64,000 nt of DNA from Chromobacterium vaccinii (GTDB lineage: Bacteria > Pseudomonadota > Gammaproteobacteria > Burkholderiales > Chromobacteriaceae), in the NCBI RefSeq assembly GCF_000971335.1, contig NZ_JZJL01000002.1, positions 62,001-126,000 of the forward strand, written 5' to 3'. The notes under the pieces are model-generated. The model did no database searches. It saw only the letters and a list, made by a program, of their open reading frames with translations, and had not been told where the DNA came from. The translations under genes and the position numbers were made by a program. Of the stretch, positions 7,878 through 18,163 are shown piece after piece; positions within the stretch are counted from its first letter, which is position 1, and each line of letters begins with the position of its first letter.

Positions 7878-10800
7878 TCACTGGCCGGCGTTCAGTCCGG
7901 CCAGCGCGGTCCCGCCGGCCAGCCTGGCCGCCAACGCGTCTGCCGGCATGGGCCGGCTCAGCCAGTAGCCTTGCAGCGCGTCGCATCCCAGCTCCGCCAG
8001 CACCGCGGCTTGCGCCTCCGTCTCCACACCCTCGGCCACCACATCCAGGCCCATCGAGTGGGCAAGGGAAATGATCATTTCCACCAGCGTCATCGCGTCT
8101 TTTTCCTCCAGCATGCGACAGACAAAGGACTGATCGATCTTCAAGGTCTGAACCGGCAGCTGCGCAAGGTAAGCCAACGAGGAATAACCGGTCCCGAAAT
8201 CATCTAGCGAGATGCCGATGCCCAGCTCCCTCACCTCGCGCAGAGTGGCGACGCTTCTATCGATGTCTCGCATCAGACGGCTTTCTACAATCTCGATATC
8301 GATGCCGGCATCCTGAGGATTCATGGCAAGCGCCGCGATCAGCGATGGAACAAAATCCGGACGCTGAAGCTGCAGCGGCGAGACATTGACAGCGATGCGG
8401 GGGGCGGGCAGGCCGGCGGAACGCCAGCGCTGATAGTCGCGCGCAGCCTGCCGCAGCACCCAGTTTCCCACCTCCGCGATCAATCCCAACTCTTCCAGCA
8501 TCGGCACGAACTGGGCGGGCGGCACCATGCCCTGTCCCGGACAATGCCAGCGCAACAAGGCCTCCACACCCACGACGGCATGCCCGCGCACCGCGCACTT
8601 GGGCTGGTAGTACAGCTCGAACTGTTCCAGCTCCAACGCCTGCCGCAGACGATTGCCCAATTCCAGCGCCGCCGCGGCCCGGGCTGTCATTTCCTCGCGA
8701 TAGAACAAGAATTTCTCATTCCCGGCCTTGGCTCGCTTCAATGCCGATTCGGCCCGCTCCAACAACTCCGTCGCGGTAGAGCCGTCCTCTGGATGCATGG
8801 CGATGCCGAACTTGGCCGCCAGGCACAGATCCCTCCCATCCAGCGGAATCGGCGGATCCAGGCAATCCTGCCTAAGTTGCTCCATCCCAAGCACCGCCTC
8901 ATCCTCGCCGGCAGCCTGCGGCAAGGCCAGCGCAAATTGGTCCGCGCCTATCCGCGCCAATAGCGAGGCATCCTGGACATGCCGCGACAGCCTTTCGGTC
9001 ATCCTCTTCAGCAGCTGATCGCCCTCGCCCCTGCCAAACACATCGTTGATGGATTTGAAATTCTCGATATCAAGCACCACGACCGAGAAGCGCCGCTCCT
9101 GCTGCGCGGCGTCCGCCACGCGCTGCGCCAAACGCTCAAGCAGCAGGCTGCGGTTGGCGAGGCCGGTCAGGCTGTCGTAATAGGCCAGGTAGTCGAGGCG
9201 TTGTTCCTGTCGGATATGGTCCAGCGCATAGCCGATATCGCTGGCGAGCTCGCGCAGCAGCGCCATCTCCTGGCTATCGAAAGCGCCGACTTCGCAGGAG
9301 AACAGGGCCAGCACCGCAATCGCGCCGCCCTCCTCCACGATGGGCAGGCTGGCGATGGAACGCACACCGGTGCCGAGCAAAGACGGCGCCAGTTCCGTCA
9401 TCGACGGATCGTTCTGCACATCGTTGCACACCACGATTTCCTTCAAGCGCACGGCCCGACAGGCCGGGCGGTCGCGATGCGGCGAGTCTTCCTTCGCGCT
9501 CAGGCGGATTTGCCGAAAATAATTGCTGTCCTCACCGCGGAAGGCGGCCACCGCGCCGTTCTGCGTTTCCGGATCGATCACGCCCGCCCAGGCCATTTTG
9601 TAAGTTCCGACCTCCACCGCGATCCGGCAGATGCCATCGAACAGCTCCTCCATCTGATGGCAGCGGACAACCAGCGCATTGACCCGGCTCTGCACCTCAT
9701 GCACCCGCCCCAGGCGCGCCACCCGCTGCCGCAACAGGGACTGCTGCAGGCAAACCGCCAAATGGCGGGCGTACGCCTGAGCCACTTCCCGCTGGGCATC
9801 GCCGAAGGCTCCGACCACGTCTGAGCCCATATTCAACATGCCCAGCAATCGTCCCTCTGCTATCAGCGGGATGCGGACATAGGAGCGCATGCCTTGCCGG
9901 TACAGGCGCTCCAACGTCGGCGCGCGCCACTGCAGGGCGCCCAGATCCTTCTCCAGGCAGACCTCTCCCCTCTTCAGGCACACAAGATCATCCATGCCGT
10001 AACTGGCCAGGGGCAATTGCCGGCCGGGATCATAATGGGAGCCTACCGCGCGCTCCACGGCCAGCACCCTGGCGTATTCCGCCTCCCAGTCGATCAGCAT
10101 CACCGTCGCGCCCCAGAATGGCACCAGTTTCCGCAGATTGCGCAAGCCTATCTGCGCGATCTGCTCGGCGCCGGCATCTTCCAGGATGGCGCGGCTCAAA
10201 TCATTCAGCGCCTCCAGTTGCCGCATATGCCGCAAAATTTCCAACTGGCTCCGCTCGCGTTCGGAAATATCGCGCAGGATCGCCGTATAGCCGCGCTGTC
10301 CGTCGATGTCCTGCGAAGAGATGGACGCTTCCAGCTCGAACAACGTCCCATCCGCGCGCGCGCCCTGGACTTTGCCGAGCTGCCCCATCCGCCGCGGACT
10401 GGCGCCGACGTCGCCGAAGCGCTGCACCAGCCGGCCATGCTCCGCGCGCAAGGCAGTTGGCAGCAGCATATCCAGGGGCTGGCCCAGCATGGCCTGCGCC
10501 GACCTGCCGAACATCTGCTCCGCCGCCGCGTTGAACATCGAGATGCGCAGCCTGCTATCCAGCATCACGATGCCGTCCATCGCCGACCGCACCATGCCCG
10601 CCAGCCGCGCCTCGCTCTCCCTCAACGCCATCTGGGCGCGGTGCCTATCCGTCACATCCAGCACCACGCCGTGCACGTGGGATTCGCCCTCAAAATGGAT
10701 CAGACGGAACGACAGCAGCACCTGAGCGGTCGTCCCATCGCTCCGCAGCAGGGCTACCGGAACGCCCATCACCTCGCCTTCGCGCCGCAACGTCTCGATC

Positions 10801-11834
10801 AGCTGGCGTCTATCCGCGGCGTCTTTCCAAATGCCCAGATCAAGCGTCGTACGGCCCAACACCCGCTCCCGTTCAAGTTGCAGCAGATCCAGGAAGGCCT
10901 GATTCACTTCTTCCAGCACGCCGTCCGCCATCCTCGAAATCGCCATCGCCACCGGACTGTCGGCGAACAGCGCGCGGAAACGCTCGTCGCTGTGCCTCAA
11001 GGCCTCCAGCGCCGCTTGCCGTCGCTCCAATGCCATGGCCAACCTGGCGCGGGCGCGCAACTGCACCTCGCTCATCACACTGAATAACACGCCGATCAGC
11101 ACCAGCAGGCTGAGCGACAGCAATTGCGAAGCCGGGCCTGCGGGCACGCCGGAAAAGGAGGAAAGCGACAAAGCCGCGACAATGGAGGAAATCAAGACGA
11201 TGGACAACAGTCCCGGCCCCAGCCCCCCAAGCAAGGCACTCAGGCCGATCGGAATCAGAAACAGCAACATCAGGTGATGCTGGGATTTCAATTGAAACCG
11301 CAAATCCAACACCAATAGAGAGCCGCAAGCCGCGAAAAGATAGGCCAACAACTGACCATACCTGGGTTGCAGCAGCACACAGTCGTCGTTCAGTTGATCC
11401 AGGCACAACTTCAACAATACGGCACAACCCAGAATGAACGCCGCATCCCATCCGGCGACCAGCCAGGCATACGTCCGCGGATTCGCCAGATGAATCAAGG
11501 ACACATCCGGCACGGCCATCGCCGCCAGCACGGCCAACAGATACAGCAACACCAGCCAGCCCATATCCCGTCGGGCCAGCGCCAGCAGGCCGCGCCCCAA
11601 ACGCCCGAATTTGTGCAAGCCCGCCAGCCGTTCCGGCCCCATGCCGCTCAGCAACAGATATAAAAAAGCTGAAGAGACGAAAGCAAACAAACCATCCCAC
11701 CCCATGCCGCCGATGGGGTTGTCCGACGAGCCCCACTGCCCCATCAGCAAATCCGGCACAATGATCCAGACCGATGCGATCAGCGCGTACGCCGACACGA
11801 TGATCCAATGCAAACGCCGCCTATCTGCCTCCAT
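7878..11834 (-). CDS. Membrane PAS-PAS-GAF-GAF-GGDEF-EAL protein; degenerate GGDEF, probable c-di-GMP phosphodiesterase
   Basis: 1318 aa. About eight hydrophobic helices in residues 10-260 form a MASE-like membrane sensor. Two PAS domains start near 288 and 408, two GAF domains near 545 and 718, then GGDEF (about 870-1035) and EAL (about 1050-1300). The diguanylate cyclase signature reads RIGADQF (about residue 957), so Gly and Glu of GGDEF are changed and cyclase activity is unlikely. The EAL side is intact: GVEALLRW, NVSPLQL, DDFGTGYSSL, KIDQSF, VVAEGVET. It should degrade c-di-GMP under control of its sensor modules. The start ATG has GGGGGG 3-8 bases upstream. Single-gene unit. Confidence 0.9.
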   Translation of the reverse strand: MEADRRRLHWIIVSAYALIASVWIIVPDLLMGQWGSSDNPIGGMGWDGLFAFVSSAFLYLLLSGMGPERLAGLHKFGRLGRGLLALARRDMGWLVLLYLLAVLAAMAVPDVSLIHLANPRTYAWLVAGWDAAFILGCAVLLKLCLDQLNDDCVLLQPRYGQLLAYLFAACGSLLVLDLRFQLKSQHHLMLLFLIPIGLSALLGGLGPGLLSIVLISSIVAALSLSSFSGVPAGPASQLLSLSLLVLIGVLFSVMSEVQLRARARLAMALERRQAALEALRHSDERFRALFADSPVAMAISRMADGVLEEVNQAFLDLLQLERERVLGRTTLDLGIWKDAADRRQLIETLRREGEVMGVPVALLRSDGTTAQVLLSFRLIHFEGESHVHGVVLDVTDRHRAQMALRESEARLAGMVRSAMDGIVMLDSRLRISMFNAAAEQMFGRSAQAMLGQPLDMLLPTALRAEHGRLVQRFGDVGASPRRMGQLGKVQGARADGTLFELEASISSQDIDGQRGYTAILRDISERERSQLEILRHMRQLEALNDLSRAILEDAGAEQIAQIGLRNLRKLVPFWGATVMLIDWEAEYARVLAVERAVGSHYDPGRQLPLASYGMDDLVCLKRGEVCLEKDLGALQWRAPTLERLYRQGMRSYVRIPLIAEGRLLGMLNMGSDVVGAFGDAQREVAQAYARHLAVCLQQSLLRQRVARLGRVHEVQSRVNALVVRCHQMEELFDGICRIAVEVGTYKMAWAGVIDPETQNGAVAAFRGEDSNYFRQIRLSAKEDSPHRDRPACRAVRLKEIVVCNDVQNDPSMTELAPSLLGTGVRSIASLPIVEEGGAIAVLALFSCEVGAFDSQEMALLRELASDIGYALDHIRQEQRLDYLAYYDSLTGLANRSLLLERLAQRVADAAQQERRFSVVVLDIENFKSINDVFGRGEGDQLLKRMTERLSRHVQDASLLARIGADQFALALPQAAGEDEAVLGMEQLRQDCLDPPIPLDGRDLCLAAKFGIAMHPEDGSTATELLERAESALKRAKAGNEKFLFYREEMTARAAAALELGNRLRQALELEQFELYYQPKCAVRGHAVVGVEALLRWHCPGQGMVPPAQFVPMLEELGLIAEVGNWVLRQAARDYQRWRSAGLPAPRIAVNVSPLQLQRPDFVPSLIAALAMNPQDAGIDIEIVESRLMRDIDRSVATLREVRELGIGISLDDFGTGYSSLAYLAQLPVQTLKIDQSFVCRMLEEKDAMTLVEMIISLAHSMGLDVVAEGVETEAQAAVLAELGCDALQGYWLSRPMPADALAARLAGGTALAGLNAGQ

Positions 11835-11958
11835 GCGCCCCCCGCGGAGAACTCCTCCACAACTCGATGCGGATATTGTCTTTCCCTATGTTTCTTCAGT
11901 ATGGCCGGCGATCGCGGCATGTCGAGCCGATCTTGGCCGGCCATGCCGGCCGCCAAGC

Positions 11959-11983
11959 AAAAAGCCCGCGCTCGGCGGGCTTT
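11959..11983 (-). terminator. Terminator of the second GGDEF/EAL gene
   Basis: Stem AAAGCCCGC/GCGGGCTTT with a 5-base loop; on the reverse strand it is followed by TTTTTG. It is 24 bases downstream of the stop at 12007. Confidence 0.85.
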
Positions 11984-12006
11984 CGGGATGAAACGGTCTT
12001 GGGGCT

Positions 12007-14817
12007 TCAACTCTGGGGCAGCAGGCTGTCCTTGTGCAACAGCTTGGCGAAGTCGTCGGCCGGCAGCGGCTTGGCGATCAGGTAGCCCTGGACGAAGTCG
12101 CAGCCCTCCTGCTCCAGGAACTGCCATTGCTCCATCGTCTCCACGCCCTCGGCCACCACCTGCATGTTCAGGTTCTTGGCCATATTGATGATGGCGCGGG
12201 CGATGGCGCTGTCGTCGGCGTCATGCGGGATGTCGCGGACGAAGGAGCGGTCGATCTTCAGCTTGTCGGCCTTGAAGCGCTTGAGATAGGACAAGCTGGA
12301 GTAGCCGGTGCCAAAGTCGTCGATCGACAGCCTGAGGCCCATGTTCTTCATATTGTCTATGGTCTGGATCGTGGCCTGGGCGTCTTCCATGATGATGCTC
12401 TCGGTCACCTCGATGTCCAGCGCGTGGCCGGGCAGGCCGCTGGATTCCAGCGCCTGCTTCACCTGCAACGCCAGATCCGGCTGGCGGAACTGCAGCGCCG
12501 ACAGGTTGATCGCCAGCGTCAGCTCCGGCAGCCCCTCCTGGCGCCAGGCCACCAGCTGGCGCGTCGCCTCGCTGATCACCCAGTTGCCGATCTGCACGAT
12601 GAAGCCGCGCTCCTCGGCGACCTGGATGAAGCGCACCGGCCCCAGCAGGCCCAGAGACGGATGGTTCCAGCGGATCAGCGCCTCGGCGCCGACGATGCGG
12701 CCGCTTTCCATCTCCACCTGCGGCTGGTAGTGCAGCACGAACTCGTCGCGCTCCAGCGCGAAGCGCAGCTGGCTCTCGATCGCCAGGATTTCGCGGGCGC
12801 GGGCGTTGAGGTCGGCGGTGTAGAACTTGTAGCTGTTGCGGCCCGACGATTTGGCGTGGTACATCGCCGCGTCGGCGTTGCGCACCAGGGTCTCGTAGTC
12901 GCGGCCATCGTCCGGGTAGACGCTGATGCCGATGGACGGGGTGATGGTCAGCACGTGGTTGTGCAGCTCGATCGGGTTGGCGAACACGTCGCGCACCCGT
13001 TCCGCCGCCAGCGCGGCCTCGCCCGGGTCGGAAATCACCGGCAGCAGGATGATGAACTCGTCGCCGCCCTGGCGCGCCAGCATCTCGCCCGGCGCCAGCG
13101 CCGACCGGATGCGGTCGGCGGCCACCTGCAGCAAGGTGTCGCCGGCGGAGTGGCCCAGCGACTCGTTGACGGTCTTGAAACGGTCCAGGTCCAGCAGCAG
13201 CAGCGCCAGCCGCTGGTTGTCGCGCACGACGTTGTGAATGGCCAGCTCGACGCGATCCTGCATGTGGATGCGGTTGGGCAGGCTGGTGAGCACGTCGAAA
13301 TGGGCCAGGAACTGGATGCGCTCGTCGGCGGCCTTGCGCTCGGTCAGGTCGCTGAAGATCGCCACATAATGGGTGATCTCGCCCAGGCTGTTGCGCACGG
13401 CGTTGATCGCCAGCCATTCCGGATACACCTCGCCGTTCTTGCGGCGGTTCCACAGTTCGCCCTGCCAGGAGCCCTGCTCGGAGATGGACTGCCACATCTG
13501 CTCGTAGAACGGCTCGTCGTGGCGGCCGGACGACAGGATGCTGGTCTTCTGGCCCAGCACCTCGTGCTGGGTGTAGCCGGTGATTTCGGTGAACGCGCGG
13601 TTGACGCTGCGGATGCGGCGATCGGCGTCGGTGATCATGATGCCCTCGACGGTGTTCTCGAACACCTTGGCTGCCAGCTGCACCCGCTCTTCGGCCGCGC
13701 GCTTCTCGGAGATGTCGCGCACCATCCGCCACACCGCGTTGATGCGGCCGAAGGCGTCGCGCATCGCCACCGTCTTGACGCTGACCGGCACCTGGTTGTC
13801 GAAACGGTTCAGATACGTGGCTTCGAACTCGTCGCAATAGCCGAATCGCAGCACCTTGTTGTCGAGATTGAAACGCTCCAGCGCCTCGCTCTCCTCGGCC
13901 ACCAGGCTCCAGAAATTCTGTTGCTTCAACTGGTCCAGGCTGTAGCACATCAGGTTGAGGAAGGCCGGGTTGGCGTCTATCACCTGGCCGTCCAGCGAGC
14001 TGATGACGATGCCGTCCAGATTGGACCAGAACAGCTCGCGGTACTTGTTTTCCGAGCGGCGCAGCGCGTCCTCGACCTCGCGGCGGCGGGCGATGTCTGC
14101 CTCCAGCGCCAGCGTCTTGGCCCTGAGCTCGTCCACCAGGCGCTTCAGCTCGGAACGGGTCCACTCCAGGTGGGTGCCGAGGCGGCCCAGCTCGTCGCGG
14201 CGCGACCACTCGAACGGCGAATCCAGCTTCAACTCGGCCAGCAGCCGCGCCTGCTCGGTCAGCAGCCGCATCGGGCTGAGGAAGCGCGAATGCAGGATGC
14301 TCATGATCAGCATGATGGACAGCACCAGCTGCGCCGCCAGGATCATCAGGATGTTCTTCACCTGGTTGCTGAGCGCGATGGCCAGGTTTTCGTTGTCGAA
14401 CTCCATCGTCACCTGGCCGATGGCCTCGCCGCGGTAAATCACCGGCTTTTCCACGTAGGACACGCTGCCGATGCGGCGTTCGCTGCGAACCGCGGACAGG
14501 AATACCTGATTGGACTGGGTGTCGGTGACGCGGATGGAAATCACGCGCGGATCTTCCATCACCGATGCGATCAATGGATTGCCGGCCTGCCGGCTGAGAT
14601 TCCACAACGGCTCCTGCATGCCCAGCGCGACGATATCCAATAAACGCCGCTGGTCGGTTTCCAGCTGCGTGGTCAGGTTATCCTTCTGAATATTGAAGCT
14701 GAGATAGCTGATGATGGAGGCGGGAATCAACAAGCCGAGTATTACGGCGATGAGAAACACATCCCTCAGATTCAGGCCAGTGCTGGCAGTGGATTTTTCG
14801 TCTGCTTGTTGAGCCAT
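12007..14817 (-). CDS. Membrane PAS-PAS-GGDEF-EAL dual-domain c-di-GMP enzyme
   Basis: 936 aa. Two transmembrane helices (about 21-41 and 155-174) bracket a periplasmic sensor loop, followed by a HAMP-like linker and a charged helical coil. PAS domains begin near residues 252 and 382; GGDEF signature RQGGDEF is intact near 582; EAL begins near 709 with GAEALIRW, and DDFGTGYSSL, KIDRSF and VVAEGVET are all present. It may make, break, or do both to c-di-GMP. The gene lies head-to-head with the MTA deaminase gene across 263 bases. Unlike the neighbouring 1318-aa protein, both catalytic motifs are canonical. Confidence 0.92.
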   Translation of the reverse strand: MAQQADEKSTASTGLNLRDVFLIAVILGLLIPASIISYLSFNIQKDNLTTQLETDQRRLLDIVALGMQEPLWNLSRQAGNPLIASVMEDPRVISIRVTDTQSNQVFLSAVRSERRIGSVSYVEKPVIYRGEAIGQVTMEFDNENLAIALSNQVKNILMILAAQLVLSIMLIMSILHSRFLSPMRLLTEQARLLAELKLDSPFEWSRRDELGRLGTHLEWTRSELKRLVDELRAKTLALEADIARRREVEDALRRSENKYRELFWSNLDGIVISSLDGQVIDANPAFLNLMCYSLDQLKQQNFWSLVAEESEALERFNLDNKVLRFGYCDEFEATYLNRFDNQVPVSVKTVAMRDAFGRINAVWRMVRDISEKRAAEERVQLAAKVFENTVEGIMITDADRRIRSVNRAFTEITGYTQHEVLGQKTSILSSGRHDEPFYEQMWQSISEQGSWQGELWNRRKNGEVYPEWLAINAVRNSLGEITHYVAIFSDLTERKAADERIQFLAHFDVLTSLPNRIHMQDRVELAIHNVVRDNQRLALLLLDLDRFKTVNESLGHSAGDTLLQVAADRIRSALAPGEMLARQGGDEFIILLPVISDPGEAALAAERVRDVFANPIELHNHVLTITPSIGISVYPDDGRDYETLVRNADAAMYHAKSSGRNSYKFYTADLNARAREILAIESQLRFALERDEFVLHYQPQVEMESGRIVGAEALIRWNHPSLGLLGPVRFIQVAEERGFIVQIGNWVISEATRQLVAWRQEGLPELTLAINLSALQFRQPDLALQVKQALESSGLPGHALDIEVTESIIMEDAQATIQTIDNMKNMGLRLSIDDFGTGYSSLSYLKRFKADKLKIDRSFVRDIPHDADDSAIARAIINMAKNLNMQVVAEGVETMEQWQFLEQEGCDFVQGYLIAKPLPADDFAKLLHKDSLLPQS

Positions 14818-15080
14818 GTCGCGCTAGTCTTTGGTTCGCCGCGAGTCGCGGAAGATCGAATGCCTGAGTTCCATAATTCACAAGTGCAATCAGCAGTATA
14901 CACCGGCGGCCAGCGGCTTTTCGCTGGAATATTCACCAGTCATCCGCCCTTATCATTTTCAAGCATATCTACAGCACAAATCAGCCAAATATAAAGAGGC
15001 CACAGCAGCTCATTGCCTTGTCGCAATCGCAGGGCCTAAAATCGCACGACACTTTGCAACGGATCATCAGGATATCAGCC

Positions 15081-16400
15081 ATGCCGCAGTCCCGTTATGA
15101 AAAGATTATCTCCGCCCGCTGGATCATCACCGTGGAAACTGACGGCGAAGTCCTGGAAAACCACGCCGTCGCCATCCGGGACGGCAAGATAGCCGCCATT
15201 ATTCCAGCAGCCGACGCCGCCGGGCTAGAGGCAGACGAAAGACTGGAGCTGCCCGACCACGTGCTGATGCCGGGCCTGATCAATCTGCACGGCCATTCGG
15301 CGATGTCGCTGCTGCGCGGCCTGGCCGACGACAAGGTGCTGATGGACTGGCTGACCAACTACATCTGGCCCACCGAAGGCAAGCACGTCCACGACGATTT
15401 CGTGTTCGACGGCTCGCTGCTGGCGATGGGCGAAATGATCCGCGGCGGCACCACCACCATCAACGACATGTACTTCTACAACGCCGCCGTCGCGCGCGCG
15501 GGCCTGGCTTCCGGCATGCGCACCTTCGTCGGCTGTTCGATTCTGGAATTCCCGACCAATTACGCCAGCAACGCCGACGACTACATCGCCAAGGGCATGG
15601 CCGAGCGCAGCCAGTTTCTGGGCGAGGACCTGCTCACCTTCACGCTGGCGCCGCACGCGCCCTATACCGTGTCGGACGACACCTTCCGCAAGGTCGTGAC
15701 GCTGGCCGAGCAGGAGGACATGCTGATCCACTGCCACATCCACGAAACCGCCGAGGAAGTGAGCAACAGCCTCAAGGAGCACGGCCAACGCCCGCTGGCC
15801 CGCCTGCAGCAACTGGGACTGCTGTCGCCGCGGCTGATCGCCGCGCACATGGTGCATTTGAACGACGCCGAGATCGAGCTGGCGGCCAGGCACGGCATCT
15901 CCACCGCCCACAACCCGGCCTCCAACATGAAGCTGGCCTCCGGCATCTCGCCGGTGAGCAAGCTGTTGGCCGCCGGCGTATCGGTGGGCATCGGCACCGA
16001 CGGCGCCGCGTCCAACAACAAGCTCGACATGCTGGCCGAAACCCGCCTGGCCGCGCTGCTGGCCAAGGTGGGCACGCTGGATCCCACCTCGGTGCCGGCC
16101 GCCGCCGCCATCCGCATGGCCACGCTGAACGGCGCCCGCGCGCTGGGCATCGCCGACAAGGTGGGCTCGGTCAAGGTGGGCAAGCAGGCCGACCTGATCG
16201 CCATCAACTTCGCCGAGCTGGAAACCGCCCCGGCATTCGACCCGATCTCGCATGTGGTGTACGCTGCCGGTCGCGAGCAGGTCAGCCACGTCTGGGTCAA
16301 GGGCCGCGCGTTGATGCGCGAGCGCAAGCTGACCACCCTGGACGAGAGCGATCTGAAGGCCCGCGCCGGCGACTGGCGCAACCGCATCCTGGCAAAGTAA
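15081..16400 (+). CDS. mtaD: 5-methylthioadenosine/S-adenosylhomocysteine deaminase (amidohydrolase family)
   Basis: 439 aa from ATG 15081; a longer in-frame start at 15018 exists but adds a non-conserved leader. It is a TRZ/ATZ-type metal-dependent amidohydrolase: metal ligands HGHS (in [15 protein letters not shown]), CHIHET, HMVHL and GTDGAASNN can all be seen. The family deaminates MTA or SAH to the inosyl compounds. Its stop is 4 bases before ubiG, so the two form an operon; UbiG consumes SAM and releases SAH, which fits a role in disposing of the by-product. Exact substrate preference (MTA, SAH or adenosine) cannot be read from sequence. Confidence 0.88.
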   Translation: MPQSRYEKIISARWIITVETDGEVLENHAVAIRDGKIAAIIPAADAAGLEADERLELPDHVLMPGLINLHGHSAMSLLRGLADDKVLMDWLTNYIWPTEGKHVHDDFVFDGSLLAMGEMIRGGTTTINDMYFYNAAVARAGLASGMRTFVGCSILEFPTNYASNADDYIAKGMAERSQFLGEDLLTFTLAPHAPYTVSDDTFRKVVTLAEQEDMLIHCHIHETAEEVSNSLKEHGQRPLARLQQLGLLSPRLIAAHMVHLNDAEIELAARHGISTAHNPASNMKLASGISPVSKLLAAGVSVGIGTDGAASNNKLDMLAETRLAALLAKVGTLDPTSVPAAAAIRMATLNGARALGIADKVGSVKVGKQADLIAINFAELETAPAFDPISHVVYAAGREQVSHVWVKGRALMRERKLTTLDESDLKARAGDWRNRILAK

Positions 16401-16404
16401 GAGC

Positions 16405-17103
16405 ATGAGCAACGTAGACGAACACGAAATCGACAAATTCAGCCAGCTGGCGCACAAGTGGTGGGACAAGGACAGCGAATTCAAGCCGCTGCACGAGATC
16501 AACCCGCTGCGCCTGGACTTCATCGACCGCCATGCGTCCATCGCCGGCAAAAAGGTGCTGGACGTCGGCTGCGGCGGCGGCATCCTGGCCGAGAGCATGG
16601 CGCTGAGGGGCGCGCAGGTGACCGGCATCGACCTGGCGAAAAAATCGCTGAAGGTGGCGCAGCTGCACAGCCTGGAGTCCGGCGTGCCCATCGACTACCG
16701 CTGCGTGCCGGTGGAAGAGCTGGCGGCCGAGATGCCGGCCAGCTTCGACGTGGTCACCTGCATGGAAATGCTGGAGCATGTGCCGGACCCGGAAAGCGTG
16801 GTCCGCGCCTGCGCCACGCTGGTGAAGCCGGGCGGCTGGGTGTTCTTCTCCACGTTGAACCGCAACGCCAAGGCCTATCTGCTGGCCGTGGTCGGCGCCG
16901 AATACGTGCTCAACATGTTGCCGCGCGGCACCCACGAGTACGCGCGCTTCCTCAAGCCGTCCGAGCTGAGCCGCATGGCCCGCCACGCCGGCCTCGGCCT
17001 GCAGACGCTGAGCGGCATGGGCTACAATCCCGTCACTCGCATCTACTCGCTGAACGACGATACCGACGTCAATTACCTGATGGCGACCCGCCGCTCCGCC
17101 TGA
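16405..17103 (+). CDS. ubiG: Ubiquinone biosynthesis O-methyltransferase UbiG
   Basis: 232 aa, the usual UbiG length. Class I SAM-methyltransferase fold: motif [14 protein letters not shown] (about residues 47-59), acidic GIDLA, and the post-[11 protein letters not shown]. The UbiG N-terminal [11 protein letters not shown] and the family segment [12 protein letters not shown] are present. It catalyses both O-methylations of ubiquinone synthesis at the inner membrane face. It is co-transcribed with the upstream deaminase (4-base gap), and a strong terminator follows. Confidence 0.95.
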   Translation: MSNVDEHEIDKFSQLAHKWWDKDSEFKPLHEINPLRLDFIDRHASIAGKKVLDVGCGGGILAESMALRGAQVTGIDLAKKSLKVAQLHSLESGVPIDYRCVPVEELAAEMPASFDVVTCMEMLEHVPDPESVVRACATLVKPGGWVFFSTLNRNAKAYLLAVVGAEYVLNMLPRGTHEYARFLKPSELSRMARHAGLGLQTLSGMGYNPVTRIYSLNDDTDVNYLMATRRSA

Positions 17104-17119
17104 GCGCGACGCGTCCAAC

Positions 17120-17150
17120 AAGGCCCGGCCCAGCCGGGCCTTTCGTTTTT
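17120..17150 (+). terminator. Terminator of the mtaD-ubiG operon
   Basis: 10-bp stem AAGGCCCGGC / GCCGGGCCTT (3-base loop), then TCGTTTTT, 17 bases after the ubiG stop. Confidence 0.92.
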
Positions 17151-17360
17151 CCGCACGCTTGTTTCGGCCGCCTTGTGAAAAATGGCAGAAAACGCCCACG
17201 CCACAAGTCAACACAACAAGAAAACATGCGTTTTAATCATCTGGTTGATATCATAGCCGCCCTCAACGCCAACGCGCATAATGCGCGCAACCGGCGCGGC
17301 ATGGCAGTGCCGCGCCACGCGCGCCCGGGCTGGATACAAACAGGCAGACAGACAGGATAC

Positions 17361-17377
17361 TGCCGGACAATCCGGCA
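17361..17377. promoter_or_regulatory. Palindrome upstream of GntR-family gene (candidate autoregulatory operator)
   Basis: TGCCGGA-CAA-TCCGGCA, 56 bases before the GntR-family start codon. GntR/FCD regulators commonly bind palindromes in their own promoters. The inner 15 bases are identical to the core of the palindrome at 7147-7173. Confidence 0.45.
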
Positions 17378-17432
17378 GGATGCCGTACAATATCAAGAGA
17401 ACGAGAAAATCAATTTCCGGAGATGATGATTC

Positions 17433-18101
17433 ATGACATTCAAGGCCAATGACCTCTTGACCGAGCAGATCGCCCAATACCTAGGCAGGCAGATAATCCA
17501 GGGCGAGATGAAGCCGGGCGAGCGGATCCAGGAGTTGCGCATCGCTTCCGAGCTGGAAGTGAGCCGCGGCTCGGTGCGCGAGGCCTTGCTGATTTTGCAG
17601 CGCCGCCACCTGGTGGACATCTTCCCGCGCCGCGGCGCGATGGTGTCCAGCATCAGCGCGCGCGACGTGCGCGACTTCTTCGACCTGTGGTTCCTGCTGC
17701 TGGACCGCGTGGTGCAGAACCTGGCCGCCGGCTGGCAGAACGACGACCTGGCGCGCTTCATCGAGCTGATGGCGCTGCTGGAGGAAGACAACCGCCGCGA
17801 CGACCTGCAGGCCTTCTACGAGCACGGCATCGAATTCCTGTCGGCGCTGTACCGCCACGCCGACAACCGCTATCTGACCGACACGCTGATCGACATGCTG
17901 CCGCTGACCCAGCGCTGCCTGTACGCCATCCTGCGCGCCGGCAAGAGCCAGATGGACCGCACCCACCAATTCCTGGAAAGCCTGCTGAAAACGCTGATCG
18001 CGCGCGACACCGGCCGCCTGAAGCAGATGATCATCGAATTCGGCCGCGACTACAGCCAGCTCGCGCAAAGCGCGGCGGAGGCGCTGGAAGGCGGCGTCTG
18101 A
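17433..18101 (+). CDS. GntR-family (FCD domain) transcriptional regulator
   Basis: 222 aa. Winged helix-turn-helix at about residues 8-72 with the GntR signature (GEMKPGERIQELRIASELEVSRGSVREALLIL...RRGAMV), then an all-helical FCD ligand-binding domain (about 80-215). FCD members usually sense organic acids or amino-acid derivatives; the ligand here is unknown. AATTTCCGGAGATG upstream supplies a GGAG ribosome site. It is transcribed alone, convergent with folA, and its own upstream palindromes suggest autoregulation. Confidence 0.88.
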   Translation: MTFKANDLLTEQIAQYLGRQIIQGEMKPGERIQELRIASELEVSRGSVREALLILQRRHLVDIFPRRGAMVSSISARDVRDFFDLWFLLLDRVVQNLAAGWQNDDLARFIELMALLEEDNRRDDLQAFYEHGIEFLSALYRHADNRYLTDTLIDMLPLTQRCLYAILRAGKSQMDRTHQFLESLLKTLIARDTGRLKQMIIEFGRDYSQLAQSAAEALEGGV

Positions 18102-18118
18102 CATCCGCCCGATCGAAT

Positions 18119-18150
18119 GAAAAAAGGCTGCCGACGGCAGCCTTTGCTTT
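18119..18150. terminator. Bidirectional terminator between GntR gene and folA
   Basis: 10-bp stem AAAGGCTGCC/GGCAGCCTTT with loop GAC, A-tract on the left and TTTGCTTT on the right, between convergent genes. Confidence 0.9.
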
Positions 18151-18163
18151 GCGCGCCCCAGCG

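Larger units (their letters stand above)
17104..17432. other. Intergenic region upstream of GntR regulator
   Basis: 329 bases holding the ubiG terminator and then a relatively A/T-rich stretch. It contains small palindromes TGATATCA (17247-17254), GCGCATAATGCGC (17274-17286) and TGCCGGACAATCCGGCA (17361-17377). These are candidate operators; no gene is visible. Confidence 0.5.

Noticed and set aside
12034-14643. A long open frame on the strand opposite the GGDEF/EAL gene
   Set aside because: It is a GC-skew shadow: low-complexity His/Gln/Arg/Leu-rich translation, no family, and it covers a gene with intact catalytic motifs.
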